Assembly (NCBI GenBank): GCA_023412655.1
Contig: JAEYNH010000154.1
Coordinates: forward strand, 1-12,817
Length of the DNA: 12,817 bases
Direction of reading: 5' to 3'
DNA from: Pseudomonadota bacterium
GTDB lineage: Bacteria; Pseudomonadota; Alphaproteobacteria; Caulobacterales; Caulobacteraceae
Shown here: positions 12,433 to 12,817 of the stretch, piece after piece
Layout: the number at the start of each line of letters is the position of its first letter
How positions within the stretch are numbered: the stretch's first letter is position 1
Made by a program: the position numbers and the translations under genes
Notes under the pieces: model-generated
What the model was told of the DNA's origin: nothing
What the model saw: the letters and a program-made list of their open reading frames with translations, nothing else
Database searches by the model: none

Positions 12433-12817
12433 ATGACGAGGCGCCACCGGCGTCGGCGCGCCGCCAATGGCGACGCTGCCTTCGCGCGCGCCTGGCATGC
12501 CGTCTTTGCCATGGTGGTGGCGGGGGCCGGCGCGTTGCTGGTCGCGCTCGGCCTGCTCTCGCCGGGGCGGGAGGCGGCCGCGCTCGCGATCATCCTCGCC
12601 GCCGCCGCCTTCGGCGCGCTGTGGGCCCTGATTCCCGCCTATCTGCAGGCCAGGCGCGGATCGCACATCGTCATCACGACCATCATGTTCAACTTCATCG
12701 CGGCGTCCACCATGGTCTACATGCTGGTCGACGTGCTGAAGCCCGCCGGTTCGATGGCGCCGCAGACGCGCCAGTTCGCCGAGGGCGCGCAACTGCCGAA
12801 GCTCGGCTGGTTCCTTT
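12433..12817 (+). CDS. nucleoside/simple-sugar ABC transporter permease, partial, N-terminus abnormal
   Basis: The frame runs off the window end with no stop. From about residue 50 it reads as a BPD_transp_2 permease of the nucleoside/BMP type (NupP/YufP-like): AAAFGALWALIPAYLQARRG, SHIVITTIMFNFIAAS, MVYMLVDVLKPAGSMAP and LPKLGWFL are all characteristic. Such proteins move substrate across the inner membrane with a second permease, an ATPase and a lipoprotein. Family members have about 125 residues before this point, including a conserved FNIGGEGQ segment; here only about 55 exist from ATG 12433, beginning with an arginine-rich stretch, and FNIGGEGQ is absent in all frames. No RBS precedes ATG 12433 or an in-frame GTG at 12409, and no ATPase gene lies upstream. 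It may be 5'-truncated. Confidence 0.6.
   Translation, partial: MTRRHRRRRAANGDAAFARAWHAVFAMVVAGAGALLVALGLLSPGREAAALAIILAAAAFGALWALIPAYLQARRGSHIVITTIMFNFIAASTMVYMLVDVLKPAGSMAPQTRQFAEGAQLPKLGWFL

Noticed and set aside
1..12817. CRISPR array, insertion sequence, prophage or toxin-antitoxin/defence island
   Set aside because: No regularly spaced repeats, transposase or integrase motifs, terminal repeats, tRNA or recognisable toxin or defence domains were seen; the content is ordinary metabolic and regulatory chromosome.

Overview
The window is GC-rich, gene-dense DNA (about two thirds G+C, strong third-position GC bias). It has no tRNA, rRNA, CRISPR array or insertion sequence. The gene content points to Alphaproteobacteria, most likely Caulobacterales (Caulobacter or Phenylobacterium type): a Ros/MucR regulator, a single-domain PAS_5 protein, a histidine kinase with a DivJ/PleC-like histidine box, and clustered GANTC sites (the CcrM methylation motif of this group). 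The genus is inferred from these features, not proven.

Layout, left to right. At 1-24 (minus) there may be the first codons of a gene running off the edge. Then come ahpC peroxiredoxin (minus, 120-683), a PAT-like GNAT acetyltransferase (minus, 900-1439) and oligopeptidase B (minus, 1436-3520); the last two overlap by ATGA and form an operon transcribed leftwards. A 238-bp divergent spacer holding three 16-bp tandem repeats and a TGACT/AGTCA inverted repeat separates these from a trypsin-like serine protease without a signal peptide (plus, 3759-4592). A MaoC-type hydratase (minus, 4658-5107) converges on it and diverges from a membrane-bound hybrid histidine kinase (plus, 5303-7039).

An AMP-forming acyl-CoA ligase (minus, 7073-8614) and a crotonase-fold enzyme (plus, 8745-9629) diverge from a 130-bp spacer with a 21-bp near-palindrome over the putative crotonase promoter; with the MaoC enzyme they suggest acyl-CoA catabolism. 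The crotonase lacks both classical hydratase glutamates but has a glutamate where enoyl-CoA isomerases of the ECI2 type carry theirs.

The regulatory part follows: mucR (plus, 9916-10335) behind an unusually AT-rich leader and closed by a strong intrinsic terminator, then a 162-residue PAS_5 protein (plus, 10530-11018) whose upstream 60 bp contain four GANTC sites. Converging on it are sufE (minus, 11028-11453) and, upstream of sufE on the same strand, a small soluble histidine kinase (minus, 11498-12283). The window ends inside a nucleoside/simple-sugar ABC permease (plus, from about 12433) whose N-terminus looks about 70 residues short and unlike the family.

No completely new multi-gene system is evident. 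The most promising signals are the GANTC cluster upstream of the PAS gene next to mucR, the operator-like palindrome in the fatty-acid pair, the isomerase-like active site of the crotonase, and the abnormal 5' end of the permease.
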